Origin: Streptomyces sp. YS415
Lineage (GTDB): Bacteria > Actinomycetota > Actinomycetes > Streptomycetales > Streptomycetaceae
Assembly (NCBI RefSeq): GCF_023544665.1
Contig: NZ_JAMJFL010000005.1
Coordinates: 243,462 to 307,461, forward strand
Length of the DNA: 64,000 nt
Direction: 5' to 3'
Shown here: one piece after another, positions 1-8,809 of the stretch
How the letters are laid out: each line of letters begins with the position of its first letter
Position numbering within the stretch: position 1 is the first letter of the stretch
Program-made: the position numbers and the translations under genes
The notes under the pieces: model-generated
Database searches by the model: none
Told to the model about the DNA's origin: nothing
What the model saw: only the letters and a program-made list of their open reading frames with translations

Positions 1-191
1 TCTTTCCCGCCGAGATGCCGCCCCACTTCCTCGTCCACTTCGCCGTCGAGGACTGCGCGGAGGCCGTCGAAGCCGTGCAGGGACTGGGCGGACGTGTCCA
101 GGCTCCACCCTTTGAGACGTCGTACGGCACGGTGGCCGTCGTCACCGACAATCAGGGGGCGTCGTTCGCGCTGCTCCAGCGCTCGAACTGA
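1..191 (+). CDS. VOC/glyoxalase-like protein, C-terminal end (partial)
   Basis: The reading frame is open from the left edge and stops at 189-191. The roughly 62 visible residues contain HFLVHFAVEDCAEAVEAV, GGRVQAPPFET and GTVAVVTDNQGASFALLQ. This is the usual last beta-alpha-beta module of the vicinal-oxygen-chelate fold (glyoxalase, bleomycin resistance, dioxygenase superfamily). The metal ligands and substrate pocket lie mostly outside the window, so no substrate can be proposed. The stop is 163 bases before the kinase start, so it is probably a separate transcription unit. Confidence 0.65.
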   Translation, partial: FPAEMPPHFLVHFAVEDCAEAVEAVQGLGGRVQAPPFETSYGTVAVVTDNQGASFALLQRSN

Positions 192-354
192 GGCTTTTGT
201 CCGGAGACACCCCGATCTGGCCCCGGGTTCGCAACCATGCCCGCGGACAGGAAGAATCGGGGTGCGTGCCGCCATGGCGGTTCGGTGGTGAGACGCTGCA
301 CGGGGTCGCGTACATACGTGGGTGACGCGGCCCGTACGGGGAGGTGGCAGGCAA

Positions 355-2688
355 GTGGTGGATCAGCTGACACAGCACGATCCGCGGCGTATCGGGCCGT
401 TCGAGGTGCTGGGACGGCTGGGGGCCGGCGGCATGGGGCTGGTCTATCTCGCGCGCTCGGCGTCCGGGCGACGGGTCGCGATCAAGACGGTCCGCACGGA
501 GCTCGCCGAGGACCAGCTCTTCCGCGTCCGCTTCACGCGCGAGGTCGAGGCGGCCCGGGCCGTCTCCGGCTTCTACACCGCGGCCGTGGTCGACGCCGAC
601 CCGCGCGCCGCCGTGCCGTGGCTGGCCACCGCGTACGTCCCCGCGCCCTCCCTCGAAGAGATAGTGAACGAGTGCGGGCCCCTGCCGGCCCAGGCGGTGC
701 GCTGGCTGGCGGCGGGCGTGGCGGAGGCGCTGCAGTCGATCCACGGCGCCGGCCTGGTCCACCGCGACCTCAAGCCCTCCAACGTCCTCGTCGTCGAGGA
801 CGGCCCCCGGGTGATCGACTTCGGTATCGCCTCCGGCGTCTCGAACACCCGTTTGACGATGACGAACGTCGCCGTCGGCACCCCCGCCTACATGTCCCCC
901 GAGCAGGCGAAGGACTCCCGCAGCGTCACGGGCGCGAGCGATGTCTTCTCGCTGGGCTCGATGCTGGTGTTCGCGGCCACGGGCCACCCGCCCTTCCACG
1001 GCGCCAACCCGGTGGAGACGGTCTTCATGCTGCTCCGGGAGGGCCCGGACCTCGAAGGCCTCCCGGACGAACTGCGCCCGCTCATCGAGTCCTGCATGCA
1101 GATGGAGGCGACCGCCCGCCCCAACCCCGCCGACCTCCAGGCCCAGCTCGCACCGCACCTGTTCGGCTCCGGCTCGGACGACAGCGGTACGGCGTCGGCG
1201 TGGCTGCCCGAGCGGGCGGTGAGCCTGATCGAGGCGCGCCGCAACGGCCGCCCGCCGGCCAGGACGGGCCCCGGTTCGGGCCGCAGCGCCGGCCGCGCGG
1301 TACCGCCGCCGCCCCCGCACGCGCCCCCCGTCCCGGTCGGCGCCCCCGACACCGGCCCGGTGCGCCTGGCGGGCGCCCAGGTCCCGATCGGACCGGGACC
1401 GCGCGTCGCCGACGCCCGTGCCGCCGCCGTGAAGGCGCCGCCGCCGGAGGCCGGGCTGGTCGCCTCCTGGTCCAAGCCGCGCCCGGGAGTCAACGGTACC
1501 GATGCCGCCGTGGGCCCCGCCGTGCCCCCGGCACCGGCCGCGGCCCCGGAGGCGGCGAGCGGCTGGCGCCCCTGGCGGTTCCGCATGTCCAACGACGTGT
1601 GGGGCACGCCCGCGGTCTCCGGCGACCTGGTCTACGTCACCTCCTTCGAGGTGCACGCGCTGGACGTCGGCACCGGACGCCGCCGCTTCAAGACGAGGGA
1701 CGTCGCCTGGTCGATGGCGGTCGCGGACGGCCGTATCCACGCCTCCGACGGACCCACCCTCTTCGCCCTGGACTGCCGCGAGGGCGGCGACTTGTGGCGG
1801 CTGCCGACGGACGCCTGGGTCTACTCCCTCAAGGCCGAACGCGGCACCGTCGTCACCGGCACCCGCGGTGGCGGGGTGCAGGGCTGGGAGGCGTCCACCG
1901 GGCAGAAGCTGTGGGAGCTGACCGGCGCCCAGACCGACTTCGAGACCCCCGAGGCGGGCCCCGCGCTCCACGAGGGCACGGTCTACGTCTGGCAGGACGC
2001 CCGGCTGCGCGCCCTGGACGCCCGCACGGGCGACGAGCGCTGGTCGTACCCCATCGGCGACGCGGCGTCCTGCGGCGGTGTCCCGGTCCGGGTCTCGCAG
2101 GCGGTGGACGGCTATGTCTACGTCTCCGCCGGCACCCGGGTCCTCGCGCTCGACGTCACCTCGGGGCAGGTCCGCTGGCACTTCGAGGCCCCGGCGGTCT
2201 TCCTCTGCCCGCCGGCCTTCGTGCCGGGCCCGGCGGTGACCGGCGGGGGCGTGTACCTCGCCGACTACCTCGGCACGGTGTACGCCCTGGACGCGACCGA
2301 CGGCCGCGACCGCTGGCGGATCGCCACGGAGGCCAGATCCTCCATCGAGCCGGTACTGGTGGCCGCGGGCCATGTGCACGTGGGCAGCGGCAAGGGGCTG
2401 TACACGCTGGACGCGGTCACCGGCACGCCGAAGTGGCGGTTCCAGGCGGGCGGGGAGATCGTGGGGGCGCCGTCGGTGGCGGAGGGCCGCATCCACTTCG
2501 GCTCCACCGACCATCTGCTCTACACCCTCAAGGCCGACGACGGCCGCCTGCGCTGGAAGCTGGCGACCGGCGGCGAGATCACCGGGTCGCCGCTGGTGCG
2601 GGACGGGGTGGTGTACGCGTGCAGCAAGGACCGGTGCGTGTACGCGCTGGACGCGGAGAAGGGCACGGGCACCGCGCGCACGGCGTGA
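355..2688 (+). CDS. afsK: AfsK-type Ser/Thr protein kinase with C-terminal PQQ-like beta-propeller
   Basis: An N-terminal Hanks-type kinase domain spans roughly residues 10-270: glycine loop GAGGMGLVY, catalytic lysine in [13 protein letters not shown] catalytic loop, DFG, and SPE in place of APE. A Pro/Ala-rich linker follows, then about 350 residues of beta-propeller repeats (ALDVGTG, ALDCREG, ALDARTG and similar), as in AfsK, which is about 800 residues long in S. coelicolor. AfsK is a membrane-associated kinase that phosphorylates AfsR, and has also been linked to hyphal branching. GTG 355 was chosen because GGAGG at 340-344 sits about 10 bases upstream; GTG 358 and GTG 322 are also in frame. 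The afsS and afsR homologues lie 6-9 kb to the right on the other strand, which supports the assignment. No transmembrane segment is obvious. Confidence 0.88.
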   Translation: MVDQLTQHDPRRIGPFEVLGRLGAGGMGLVYLARSASGRRVAIKTVRTELAEDQLFRVRFTREVEAARAVSGFYTAAVVDADPRAAVPWLATAYVPAPSLEEIVNECGPLPAQAVRWLAAGVAEALQSIHGAGLVHRDLKPSNVLVVEDGPRVIDFGIASGVSNTRLTMTNVAVGTPAYMSPEQAKDSRSVTGASDVFSLGSMLVFAATGHPPFHGANPVETVFMLLREGPDLEGLPDELRPLIESCMQMEATARPNPADLQAQLAPHLFGSGSDDSGTASAWLPERAVSLIEARRNGRPPARTGPGSGRSAGRAVPPPPPHAPPVPVGAPDTGPVRLAGAQVPIGPGPRVADARAAAVKAPPPEAGLVASWSKPRPGVNGTDAAVGPAVPPAPAAAPEAASGWRPWRFRMSNDVWGTPAVSGDLVYVTSFEVHALDVGTGRRRFKTRDVAWSMAVADGRIHASDGPTLFALDCREGGDLWRLPTDAWVYSLKAERGTVVTGTRGGGVQGWEASTGQKLWELTGAQTDFETPEAGPALHEGTVYVWQDARLRALDARTGDERWSYPIGDAASCGGVPVRVSQAVDGYVYVSAGTRVLALDVTSGQVRWHFEAPAVFLCPPAFVPGPAVTGGGVYLADYLGTVYALDATDGRDRWRIATEARSSIEPVLVAAGHVHVGSGKGLYTLDAVTGTPKWRFQAGGEIVGAPSVAEGRIHFGSTDHLLYTLKADDGRLRWKLATGGEITGSPLVRDGVVYACSKDRCVYALDAEKGTGTARTA

Positions 2689-2852
2689 GGCGGGGGACGG
2701 CCGTCGTGCCGGGGCACGGAAAGGGGTCCGGACGGCGGCCGCCGCTGCCGGGAGCGGCCGGGAGGCCGCTCTCCACCCCGACGCTACGCCGGGGACGACC
2801 CGGTCGCCACGCGGTGACATGATCGTGACAGGTGGTCAGTAGGCTCGCCGTC

Positions 2853-3347
2853 ATGGATCTTCGGGGGCGCAAACTCAAGTTCGCAGCGGTGACGACCATG
2901 GTGGTGCTGGCGCTGTCCGGCTTCTCGTCGGGCCGCGGCACCGGCGGCAGCGGCGGGGACGGTGACTCGGGCGGCGGGTGCAGCAGCTCCGGCCAGGACC
3001 ACGACGGTTCGTCCTCGCGCCAGGACGACGACCACGACGGCTCCGGCTCGGGCGGCTCCGGTTCCGCCGAGGTGGTCCAGGACAGCACGGTGGAGCTGGT
3101 GAGCTGCGCGACCGAGGCGGACCCGTACGCGGTCGTCGAGGTCAGCAACCCGAACGGCGTCAGCGACCGGGTCACCGTTGTCGTCCACTTCCTGGACGAC
3201 CGGTCCGCCGTGGTCGATCTGCGGACCGTGGAGCAGGTCGTCCCCGCTAACGAGACGGTGTCGGTGCAGGTCGACCTCCCCGACGCGGCCGTGGCGGCCC
3301 GGGTCGACCACTGCGAGGCCGACCTGATGCCCGGCACGACCGGTTGA
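2853..3347 (+). CDS. Hypothetical exported protein with Ser/Gly/Asp-rich linker
   Basis: It encodes 164 residues from ATG 2853. An upstream in-frame GTG at 2832 has no better ribosome site. The N-terminus (RGRKLKF, then a hydrophobic stretch ending LALSGFSSG) looks like a signal peptide or single anchor without a lipobox cysteine. Residues about 30-75 are almost only Gly, Ser and Asp, probably a flexible tether. The C-terminal 90 residues (STVELVSCATEADPYAVVEV to the end) look like a small beta-sandwich, with strands alternating around SNPNGVSDRVTVVVHFLD, and contain two cysteines. The gene follows afsK in the same direction after 164 bases. I do not recognise a named family. It is convergent with the crotonase gene, leaving 6 bases between the stops. 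Confidence 0.75.
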   Translation: MDLRGRKLKFAAVTTMVVLALSGFSSGRGTGGSGGDGDSGGGCSSSGQDHDGSSSRQDDDHDGSGSGGSGSAEVVQDSTVELVSCATEADPYAVVEVSNPNGVSDRVTVVVHFLDDRSAVVDLRTVEQVVPANETVSVQVDLPDAAVAARVDHCEADLMPGTTG

Positions 3348-3353
3348 CGGCCC

Positions 3354-4127
3354 TCACCTCACCCGAGGGCTCCCGGTCCGTCGCCCCGCGAACAGCTCCG
3401 CCTGCCGCTCGGCGGGCGCGTTCCCGAGCGCGATGAGCTGCGGGGCCTGGGCGAAGGCCGGGGCGCGGGCCGCCTCCTGGGCCGCCCACAGGGCACGGAC
3501 GGTGCCCTGGACGGCCTCGGTGGGGTGGCCGGCGATGACACCGGCGCACTGCAGTGCGGCAGCCAAGTGTCCGCCCTCCTCCGTGACTTCGGAGACCAGA
3601 CCCACCTCGTGGGCCCGCCGGGCGGAGATCCGCTCGGCGGTGCCCATGAGCATCATCCGCGCGACCTCGCCCGCGGGCATCCGCTGCGCCATCAGCGCCG
3701 ACTCGTAGGCGCTGACCATGCCGTAGGTCGTGTGCGGGTCGAAGAAGGCGGCCGTGGGGTCGGCGACCACGAAGTCGCACTCGCCCAGCAGGTAGAAGGC
3801 CCCGCCGCAGGCCATCCCCCGCACCGCCGCGACGACCGGCTTCCACAGGTCGTTGGACTTGGGCCCGATCCTCAGCAGCGGATCGTCCTGCGAGTACGGC
3901 GAGTTCGGCTGCGGCACCACGGCATCCCGGTCGATCCCGGTGCAGAAGGCCCGCTCCCCGGCGCCGGTGAGCACCAGCGCGCGCACGGAGTCGTCGAACC
4001 GGAACGCCCGCCAGGTGTCGGCGAGTTCCCGTGCCGTGGCCAGGTCGATGGCGTTGAGCCGCTCGGGCCGGTTCAGGGTGACGACGGCGACGCCGCTGTC
4101 CGGGTCGGCGCGGACGCGCAGGTTCAC
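3354..4127 (-). CDS. Enoyl-CoA hydratase/isomerase (crotonase) family protein with non-canonical active site
   Basis: This is a 257-residue crotonase-fold protein of the usual length. It shows LNRPERLNAID, the oxyanion-hole segment VRGMACGGAFYLLGECD and the A-G-x-V-like segment RRAHEVGLVSEV. Aligned by eye with rat mitochondrial hydratase, the two catalytic glutamates are replaced by Tyr112 (GGAFY for GGGCE) and His132 (FFDPHT for FGQPEI). It is therefore unlikely to be a standard hydratase. Isomerase, hydrolase or retro-Claisen chemistry is possible. Start GTG 4127 overlaps the stop of the DUF35 gene in a GTGA, so thiolase-like, DUF35 and crotonase form one leftward operon whose promoter region holds two CTGAC-N5-GTCAG sites. 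The substrate is presumably a CoA thioester. Confidence 0.85.
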   Translation of the reverse strand: MNLRVRADPDSGVAVVTLNRPERLNAIDLATARELADTWRAFRFDDSVRALVLTGAGERAFCTGIDRDAVVPQPNSPYSQDDPLLRIGPKSNDLWKPVVAAVRGMACGGAFYLLGECDFVVADPTAAFFDPHTTYGMVSAYESALMAQRMPAGEVARMMLMGTAERISARRAHEVGLVSEVTEEGGHLAAALQCAGVIAGHPTEAVQGTVRALWAAQEAARAPAFAQAPQLIALGNAPAERQAELFAGRRTGSPRVR

Positions 4128-4540
4128 GGCCGCTCCAGGACCCACTGCGGAAGCCCGCCGGGAGCGAAGACGACCTGCACCCGGGCCCCGATGCGCACCC
4201 GCTCCGGCGGCAGGGAGCCGAGCGGCTCACCGGCGCGGCCGACGAGGTTGCCGACGAGGCGGATCCGGGGCGCGTCGACGAGTTCGACGAGCACGACGTT
4301 GTACGGCGCCCGCGCCGCGTACTCCGGCAGCAGGGGCGGGTGCGGGACGACGTAGGACCAGATGCGGCCGTGTCCCTTCACGGGCCGCCATTCGCTCCCG
4401 AAGGACCGGCAGTGCGGGCAGCACGGCCGGGGCGGGAAGCGCGGCTCGCCGCAGTCGGCGCAGGTCTGCACGCGGAGTTCACCGCGGGCGGCGTACCGCC
4501 AGAAGGGGGCGCCGTCGGCGTCGGTGACGGGGGAGAGCAT
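4124..4540 (-). CDS. DUF35 zinc-ribbon/OB-fold acyl-CoA-binding protein
   Basis: The 138 residues contain an N-terminal helix (APFWRYAARGELRVQ), a rubredoxin-like zinc ribbon (CADC followed by CCPHC) and an OB-fold beta barrel (GRIWSYVVPHPP, YNVVLVELVD, GNLVG, GARVQVVF). This is the standard DUF35 layout. These proteins are non-catalytic partners of thiolase-superfamily enzymes. In steroid side-chain degradation the DUF35 domain of ChsH2 is bound by the aldolase Ltp2. Here the gene lies 6 bases after a thiolase-like gene that carries the Ltp2-type tyrosine pair, so I infer a complex of the two. Its stop overlaps the crotonase start. Confidence 0.9.
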   Translation of the reverse strand: MLSPVTDADGAPFWRYAARGELRVQTCADCGEPRFPPRPCCPHCRSFGSEWRPVKGHGRIWSYVVPHPPLLPEYAARAPYNVVLVELVDAPRIRLVGNLVGRAGEPLGSLPPERVRIGARVQVVFAPGGLPQWVLERP

Positions 4541-4546
4541 CCTGGA

Positions 4547-5695
4547 TCAACTCCTCAGGAGCAGCGCGGAGGTGGGCACGCCCTCGCCGGCGGTGACGAG
4601 GCAGGCGGCGGCGCCGGGTACCTGGGCGGTGCTGGTGCCGCGGAGCTGCTTGACGCCCTCGGTGATGAGGTTGAAGCCGTGGACGTACGCCTCGGAGAGG
4701 CCGCCGCCCCCGGTGTTCAGGGGCAGCCGTCCGCCGATCTCCAGGGCGCCGCCCTCGGTGTACGCCCCGCCCTCCCCGCGTCCGCAGAAGCCGTAGCCCT
4801 CCAGGGAAAGCGGGACGAGCGGGGTGAAGGCGTCGTAGATCTGGGCGACGTCGATGTCCTGCGGGGTGAGGTCGGCGTGCTTCCACAGGTGCCGGGCGGC
4901 GGTCCAGGCGGGGCCGGTGAGGGGGTCGTCGTTCCAGTAGTTGACCATGCCGTGGTGCTGGGCGGGCAGGCCCTGGGCGGCGGAGTGGACGTAGACGGGC
5001 CGCCGGGCGCAGTCCCGGGCCCGCTCGCTGCTGACCACGACACAGGCCAGCGCGCCGTCCGTCTCCAGGCAGTTGTCGTAGAGGCAGAGGGGTTCGCTGA
5101 TCCAGCGGGAGGTCATGTACATCTCGCGGGTGAGCGGGCGGTCGTACATGATCGCGGCCGGGTTCTGGTTGGCGCGGTTGCGGCAGGCCAGGGCGACGTT
5201 GAACAGGTGGTCGCGGGTGGTGCCGTACTCGTGCATGTGGCGGCGCGCCAGCATGGCTATCTCGTCGACCGGGCGCAGCAGCCCGAAGGGCCGGGTCCAC
5301 TGCGCGGGGGTGGGGAGTTGGACTCGGGTGTCGGTCCAGGGCCTCGGCCCGCTGCCCCGCTTGCGTGAGCGCCAGGCGACGCCGACCGTGGCCTGGCCGG
5401 CCGCGATGGCGGCGGCGAGGTGGGCGACGGTGGCGCACGAACCGCCGCCGCCGTAGCCGACCTTGCTGAAGAAGGTGAGGTCACCGAGGCCGACCGCCTT
5501 GGCCAGCTCCACCTCGTCCGTCTCCTCCATGGTGTAGGAGGCGAGCGCGTCGACCTCGCCCGGCGCGATCCCGGCGTCGTCGAGCGCGGCCAGGACGGCC
5601 CGGCAGGCGAGGGTGCGCTCGTCCTCGGGGAGTTGCTTGGCGAAGGCGGTCTGCCCGATGCCCACGATGGCGGTGGCGTCCTTGATCCCGGCCAT
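4547..5695 (-). CDS. Thiolase-superfamily protein, Ltp2/SCP-x-like (possible retro-aldolase)
   Basis: It is a 382-residue thiolase-fold protein starting ATG 5695: AIVGIGQTAFAK at the N-terminus, Cys87 in YGGGGSCATV, and a C-terminal half with QIYDAFTPLV and LPLNTGGGGLSEAYVHGFN. True thiolases have GHPxGxxG in the latter position. This sequence is instead like the acyl-CoA retro-aldolase Ltp2, whose catalytic tyrosines (294 and 344 as I recall) are 50 residues apart, as are Tyr287 and Tyr337 here. With the adjacent DUF35 protein it probably forms a lyase or thiolase complex acting on a CoA thioester. It is divergent from the acyl-CoA ligase gene; the 85-base gap holds two palindromes. It could also be a biosynthetic SCP-2-type thiolase. 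Confidence 0.85.
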   Translation of the reverse strand: MAGIKDATAIVGIGQTAFAKQLPEDERTLACRAVLAALDDAGIAPGEVDALASYTMEETDEVELAKAVGLGDLTFFSKVGYGGGGSCATVAHLAAAIAAGQATVGVAWRSRKRGSGPRPWTDTRVQLPTPAQWTRPFGLLRPVDEIAMLARRHMHEYGTTRDHLFNVALACRNRANQNPAAIMYDRPLTREMYMTSRWISEPLCLYDNCLETDGALACVVVSSERARDCARRPVYVHSAAQGLPAQHHGMVNYWNDDPLTGPAWTAARHLWKHADLTPQDIDVAQIYDAFTPLVPLSLEGYGFCGRGEGGAYTEGGALEIGGRLPLNTGGGGLSEAYVHGFNLITEGVKQLRGTSTAQVPGAAACLVTAGEGVPTSALLLRS

Positions 5696-5718
5696 GCTGC
5701 CCCTCCCGTTCGGCGTCG

Positions 5719-5760
5719 CTGACAGGTCGTCAGGTTATAGCTAATCTGACGGGTAGTCAG
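5719..5760. promoter_or_regulatory. Two CTGAC-N5-GTCAG operators in the thiolase/ligase divergent promoter
   Basis: CTGACAGGTCGTCAG lies at 5719-5733 and CTGACGGGTAGTCAG at 5746-5760. Each has perfect 5-base arms around 5 bases, and their centres are 27 bases apart. TAATCT at 5742-5747, a plausible -10 for the rightward ligase gene, overlaps the second site. Spacing and symmetry fit a dimeric TetR-type repressor. The same motif recurs at 12353, 15304, 15358 and 36929. Confidence 0.6.
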
Positions 5761-5780
5761 CTAGTGGTGGGGAGGCCGTT

Positions 5781-7331
5781 GTGCGCGGTGACATGGAGTG
5801 GGGCAGCATTCCGGGGCTCGTCCGGTACGCGGCCGAGCGGTACGCCGACGCCGAGGCGGTGGTGGAGGGCCGTACCCGGATCTCCTACGCCGACCTGGGC
5901 GAGCGGGTCTCGCGGTCCACGGCGGCGTGCCTCGCGCACGGCATCCGGCCGGGGGACCGGGTGGCGATCTGGGCGCCGAACTCCCTGGACTGGATCGTGG
6001 CGGCGCTGGGCGCGGTGTCGGCGGGGGCGGTCCTTGTGCCGCTGAACACCCGGTTCAAGGGGACCGAGGCGGCGGACGTGCTGCGGCGCAGCGGGGCGCG
6101 GCTGCTGTTCGTGACGGGGACCTTCCTGGGGACCTCCTACGTCGCCTCGCTGCGGCGGGCAGGGCCGGCGTCGCTGCCCGCGCTGGAGCGGGTGGTGGTG
6201 CTCGCGGACGACGCGCCGGACTTCTTCACGACCTGGAAGGACTTCCTGGCGGCCGGGGAGGGGCTGGCGGGCGACCCGGCCGACGTGGGCCCTTCGTCGC
6301 CGTCGGACATCGTCTACACCTCCGGTACGACGGGCAGCCCGAAGGGGGCGGTGATCACACACGGCCAGACCCTGCGGGCGTACGGGATCTGGAGCGACCT
6401 GGCGGGGCTGCGCCCGGGCGACCGCTATCTGATCGTGAACCCCTTCTTCCACACCTTCGGCTGGAAGGCCGGGGTGATCGCCAGCCTGATGCGCGGGGCG
6501 ACGATGATCCCGCAGCCGGTGTTCACCGTGGACACGGTGCTGGCGAACGTGGCGGCGGAGGGGGTCTCGGTGCTGCCGGGCCCGCCGACGCTGCTGCAGT
6601 CCCTGCTGGACCACCCCTCCCGCGGGGCCTTCGACCTCTCGGCGCTGAGGCTGGTGGTGACGGGGGCGGCGGTGGTCCCGCTGCGGCTGGTGGAACGGCT
6701 CCGCTCCGAGCTGGGCGTGGCCACGGTGCTGACCGCCTACGGCCTGTCGGAGGCGAGCGGGATCGTGACGATGTGCCGCCGGGGGGACGACCCGGCGGTG
6801 ATCGCCTCGACGTCGGGCCGGGCGATCCCGGGGACGGAGGTGCGGGTGGAGGCCCCGCCCGGGGAGCCCGGCGAGATCCTGGTCCGCGGATTCAACGTGA
6901 TGCGGGGGTACTGGCAGGACACGGCGGCCACGGCGGAGGCGCTCACGCCGGACGGCTGGCTGCGCACGGGGGACGTGGGCGTCCTGGACGCGGCGGGCAA
7001 CCTGCGGGTGACCGACCGCATCAAGGACATGTACATCGTCGGCGGCTTCAACGCCTATCCGGCGGAGATCGAGCAACTCCTCGGCCTGCACCCGGACGTG
7101 GCGGACGTGGCGGTGGTCGGGGTGCCCGACGCGCGGCTGGGGGAGGTGGGGCGGGCGTACGTGGTCCGGCGGCCCGGTTCCGTGCTGACGGCGGACGACC
7201 TGATGGCGTGGTCGCGCCGGGAGATGGCGAACTACAAGGTGCCGAGGTCGGTGGAGTTCGTGGCGGAGCTGCCGCGGAACGCGAGCGGGAAGGTCGTCAA
7301 GAGGGCGCTGCGGGGGACGCCGGAGACGTGA
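5781..7331 (+). CDS. Acyl-CoA synthetase (FadD3-like, ANL superfamily)
   Basis: It encodes 516 residues, full length for the family. Key motifs are the P-loop TSGTTGSPKGA, NPFFHTFGWKAG, the adenine-binding TAYGLSEASG, the hinge TGDVG with TDRIKDMYIVGGFNAYP, and the C-terminal lysine in NASGKVVK. It activates a carboxylic acid to its CoA thioester through an acyl-AMP. Overall resemblance is to FadD3-type ligases (steroid-ring catabolites) and to short- or medium-chain ligases; the true substrate cannot be read from sequence. GTG 5781 follows GGGGAGG at about 5768-5774. Paired operators lie between it and the divergent crotonase/DUF35/thiolase operon, so the four genes are probably co-induced: activate the acid, then hydrate or cleave the thioester. 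Confidence 0.9.
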   Translation: MRGDMEWGSIPGLVRYAAERYADAEAVVEGRTRISYADLGERVSRSTAACLAHGIRPGDRVAIWAPNSLDWIVAALGAVSAGAVLVPLNTRFKGTEAADVLRRSGARLLFVTGTFLGTSYVASLRRAGPASLPALERVVVLADDAPDFFTTWKDFLAAGEGLAGDPADVGPSSPSDIVYTSGTTGSPKGAVITHGQTLRAYGIWSDLAGLRPGDRYLIVNPFFHTFGWKAGVIASLMRGATMIPQPVFTVDTVLANVAAEGVSVLPGPPTLLQSLLDHPSRGAFDLSALRLVVTGAAVVPLRLVERLRSELGVATVLTAYGLSEASGIVTMCRRGDDPAVIASTSGRAIPGTEVRVEAPPGEPGEILVRGFNVMRGYWQDTAATAEALTPDGWLRTGDVGVLDAAGNLRVTDRIKDMYIVGGFNAYPAEIEQLLGLHPDVADVAVVGVPDARLGEVGRAYVVRRPGSVLTADDLMAWSRREMANYKVPRSVEFVAELPRNASGKVVKRALRGTPET

Positions 7332-7364
7332 TCCGGCGTCCCTGGTGCGTGCGTGCGGCCCGGC

Positions 7365-7817
7365 TCAGCCGAAGGCGCGAACGGCCTGGTAGTAGGTCCA
7401 GGCGGTGCTGTTGCAGGCGGTCTTCGTGGCGCCGCCGTAGTTGTTGCACACGCGCTTGAGGTCCTCGTAGAAGGCGCTGTCCAGGCGGGACTTGTTGGCG
7501 CTGAAGGTGCCGGCGGCCTTGTAGTTGCGGTAGCCGAAGTCGTGGCGGGCGCAGGACATCTGGAACGGGAAGCCGAAGGGGTTGTCCGGCGAGGTGGAGC
7601 AGTAGTCGGTGGACCAGTCGAAGCCGTAGGCCGCCCAGGCGCCCTGGTTGGCCCGGGCGGAGGCCCACGCGTTGTAGCTGCTTGCGCTGGTCTGGGTCCA
7701 ACTGGACAGGACCTGCGGCTTGTCGGCGGGAGCGGCGTCGGCCGCGGTCGCGGTGGCGACGGCGGTGACGAACGCCAGGGACGAGGTTGCCAGTGCGGTA
7801 CCGAGTCTGCGGTGCAT
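7365..7817 (-). CDS. Secreted prokaryotic phospholipase A2
   Basis: The 150-residue preprotein has a signal peptide (MHRRLGTALATSS, hydrophobic core, cleavage near ATAADA-AP). The mature part resembles the S. violaceoruber phospholipase A2 family. It has a calcium-loop region YGFDWSTDYCS, the catalytic helix SCARHDFGYRNY with His92-Asp93, and Asp119 in YEDLKRVC, plus four cysteines for two disulfides. It hydrolyses the sn-2 ester of phospholipids outside the cell and needs calcium. ATG 7817 was chosen because GGAGGTG lies 7-13 bases upstream; an earlier in-frame start would put 16 extra residues before the signal peptide. It is convergent with the acyl-CoA ligase gene. Confidence 0.92.
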   Translation of the reverse strand: MHRRLGTALATSSLAFVTAVATATAADAAPADKPQVLSSWTQTSASSYNAWASARANQGAWAAYGFDWSTDYCSTSPDNPFGFPFQMSCARHDFGYRNYKAAGTFSANKSRLDSAFYEDLKRVCNNYGGATKTACNSTAWTYYQAVRAFG

Positions 7818-8044
7818 CCCACACCTCCATGAGGCTGCCACCCGACTGTCGGGAGGCAGGTTCATGTCATGAGGATGCTCACGTTCTATGCGCGTTCACA
7901 CCGGGCGGGACCAAATTGCTTGCGAACGGCGGGAGGTGAAGGGTGATCAGGTGGTGAACGAAGGGACCGAGTGCGCGGGAACAAACGTCCGCCGTCCGTC
8001 GTTTGACCCGAGCCGACATGATCCCTTCCTCCCCGAGGAGTACC

Positions 8045-8710
8045 TTGCCCTCTTCCACCGACAGCCCTGCCGTCCTGCCGGGGCTCGTGACACAGGCGGA
8101 GCGCCTGATCGAACTCGGCGTGCACACGGTCGCGGGAATCACCGCCGACGAGATGCGGGCCTATGCCGAGAAGGCCGAGGGCGCCCCGGGTGCCGCCGCG
8201 GCGGAGGGCGCCCTGCTGGCCGTCCACCCCCGCCGGGCCCCCGCCTCGGCCCTCGCCCCGCTCCTGCGCCGCGACGGCAAGCCCGGGTTCGTCGTCACGG
8301 ACATGCCGGACGTCGACGAGTTCGCCCCGTGCGCCGTCGAACTCCCGGACGCCCCGCTCTACCTGGTCCACGGCGTCGACCGCGGCGACGACATGGCGAA
8401 CTGGAGCCCGGAGGAGGCACTGCCCGCGCTCACCGAGCGCACCCGTACCCCGCTGGTGCTCACCGAGGGCATCCACTGGATCCTCCAGCAGCCGGCCGTC
8501 CTGGAGCGCAACCGCTGCTTCATGACCATCGGCTCCCGGCTCCGCAAGCCCAACGGCACGCTGGACGCCCGCACCCCGGCGATCTGGATCAGCAACGGCA
8601 CGGGCCGGGACGGCAAGGAGCGCCGCAACGCCCCCAAGGTCGGCTGGTGCTGGTGGGGCAACCGCCACACCTGGCTGGGCTTCGGCTCGGCCACCACCCG
8701 CACGTCCTAG
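8045..8710 (+). CDS. DUF5701-like protein
   Basis: About 221 residues, no signal peptide or membrane segment. N-terminal helix QAERLIELGVHTVAGITADEMRAYAEKAEG, then a mixed alpha/beta domain with PLLRRDGKPGFVVTDMPDVDEF and LYLVHGVDRGDDMANWSPEEALPALTERTRTPLVLTEG. The C-terminus is Trp/Gly-rich (VGWCWWGNRHTWLGFGSA). It resembles a family common in Streptomyces (DUF5701, from memory) with no known activity. The start is uncertain: TTG 8045 follows GAGGAG (8035-8040) closely and fits the usual family N-terminus, while ATG 8018 and TTG 8003 are in frame upstream. It lies between phospholipase A2 and the convergent afsS. Confidence 0.7.
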   Translation: MPSSTDSPAVLPGLVTQAERLIELGVHTVAGITADEMRAYAEKAEGAPGAAAAEGALLAVHPRRAPASALAPLLRRDGKPGFVVTDMPDVDEFAPCAVELPDAPLYLVHGVDRGDDMANWSPEEALPALTERTRTPLVLTEGIHWILQQPAVLERNRCFMTIGSRLRKPNGTLDARTPAIWISNGTGRDGKERRNAPKVGWCWWGNRHTWLGFGSATTRTS

Positions 8711-8809
8711 CCGCCGTCCCGGCCCCGGACACACCTCGGCCGCGACGGCTCCCCCTCCGCGCCGCCGCGGCCGATCCCCCTGCGGGTGAACGTGTGGTGG
8801 TGCGGGCCG

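Noticed and set aside
142..2820. Long minus-strand open frame opposite afsK
   Set aside because: It is an artefact of high G+C: Arg/Gly/Ala/Pro-rich, no recognisable domain, and fully antisense to a well-supported kinase gene.
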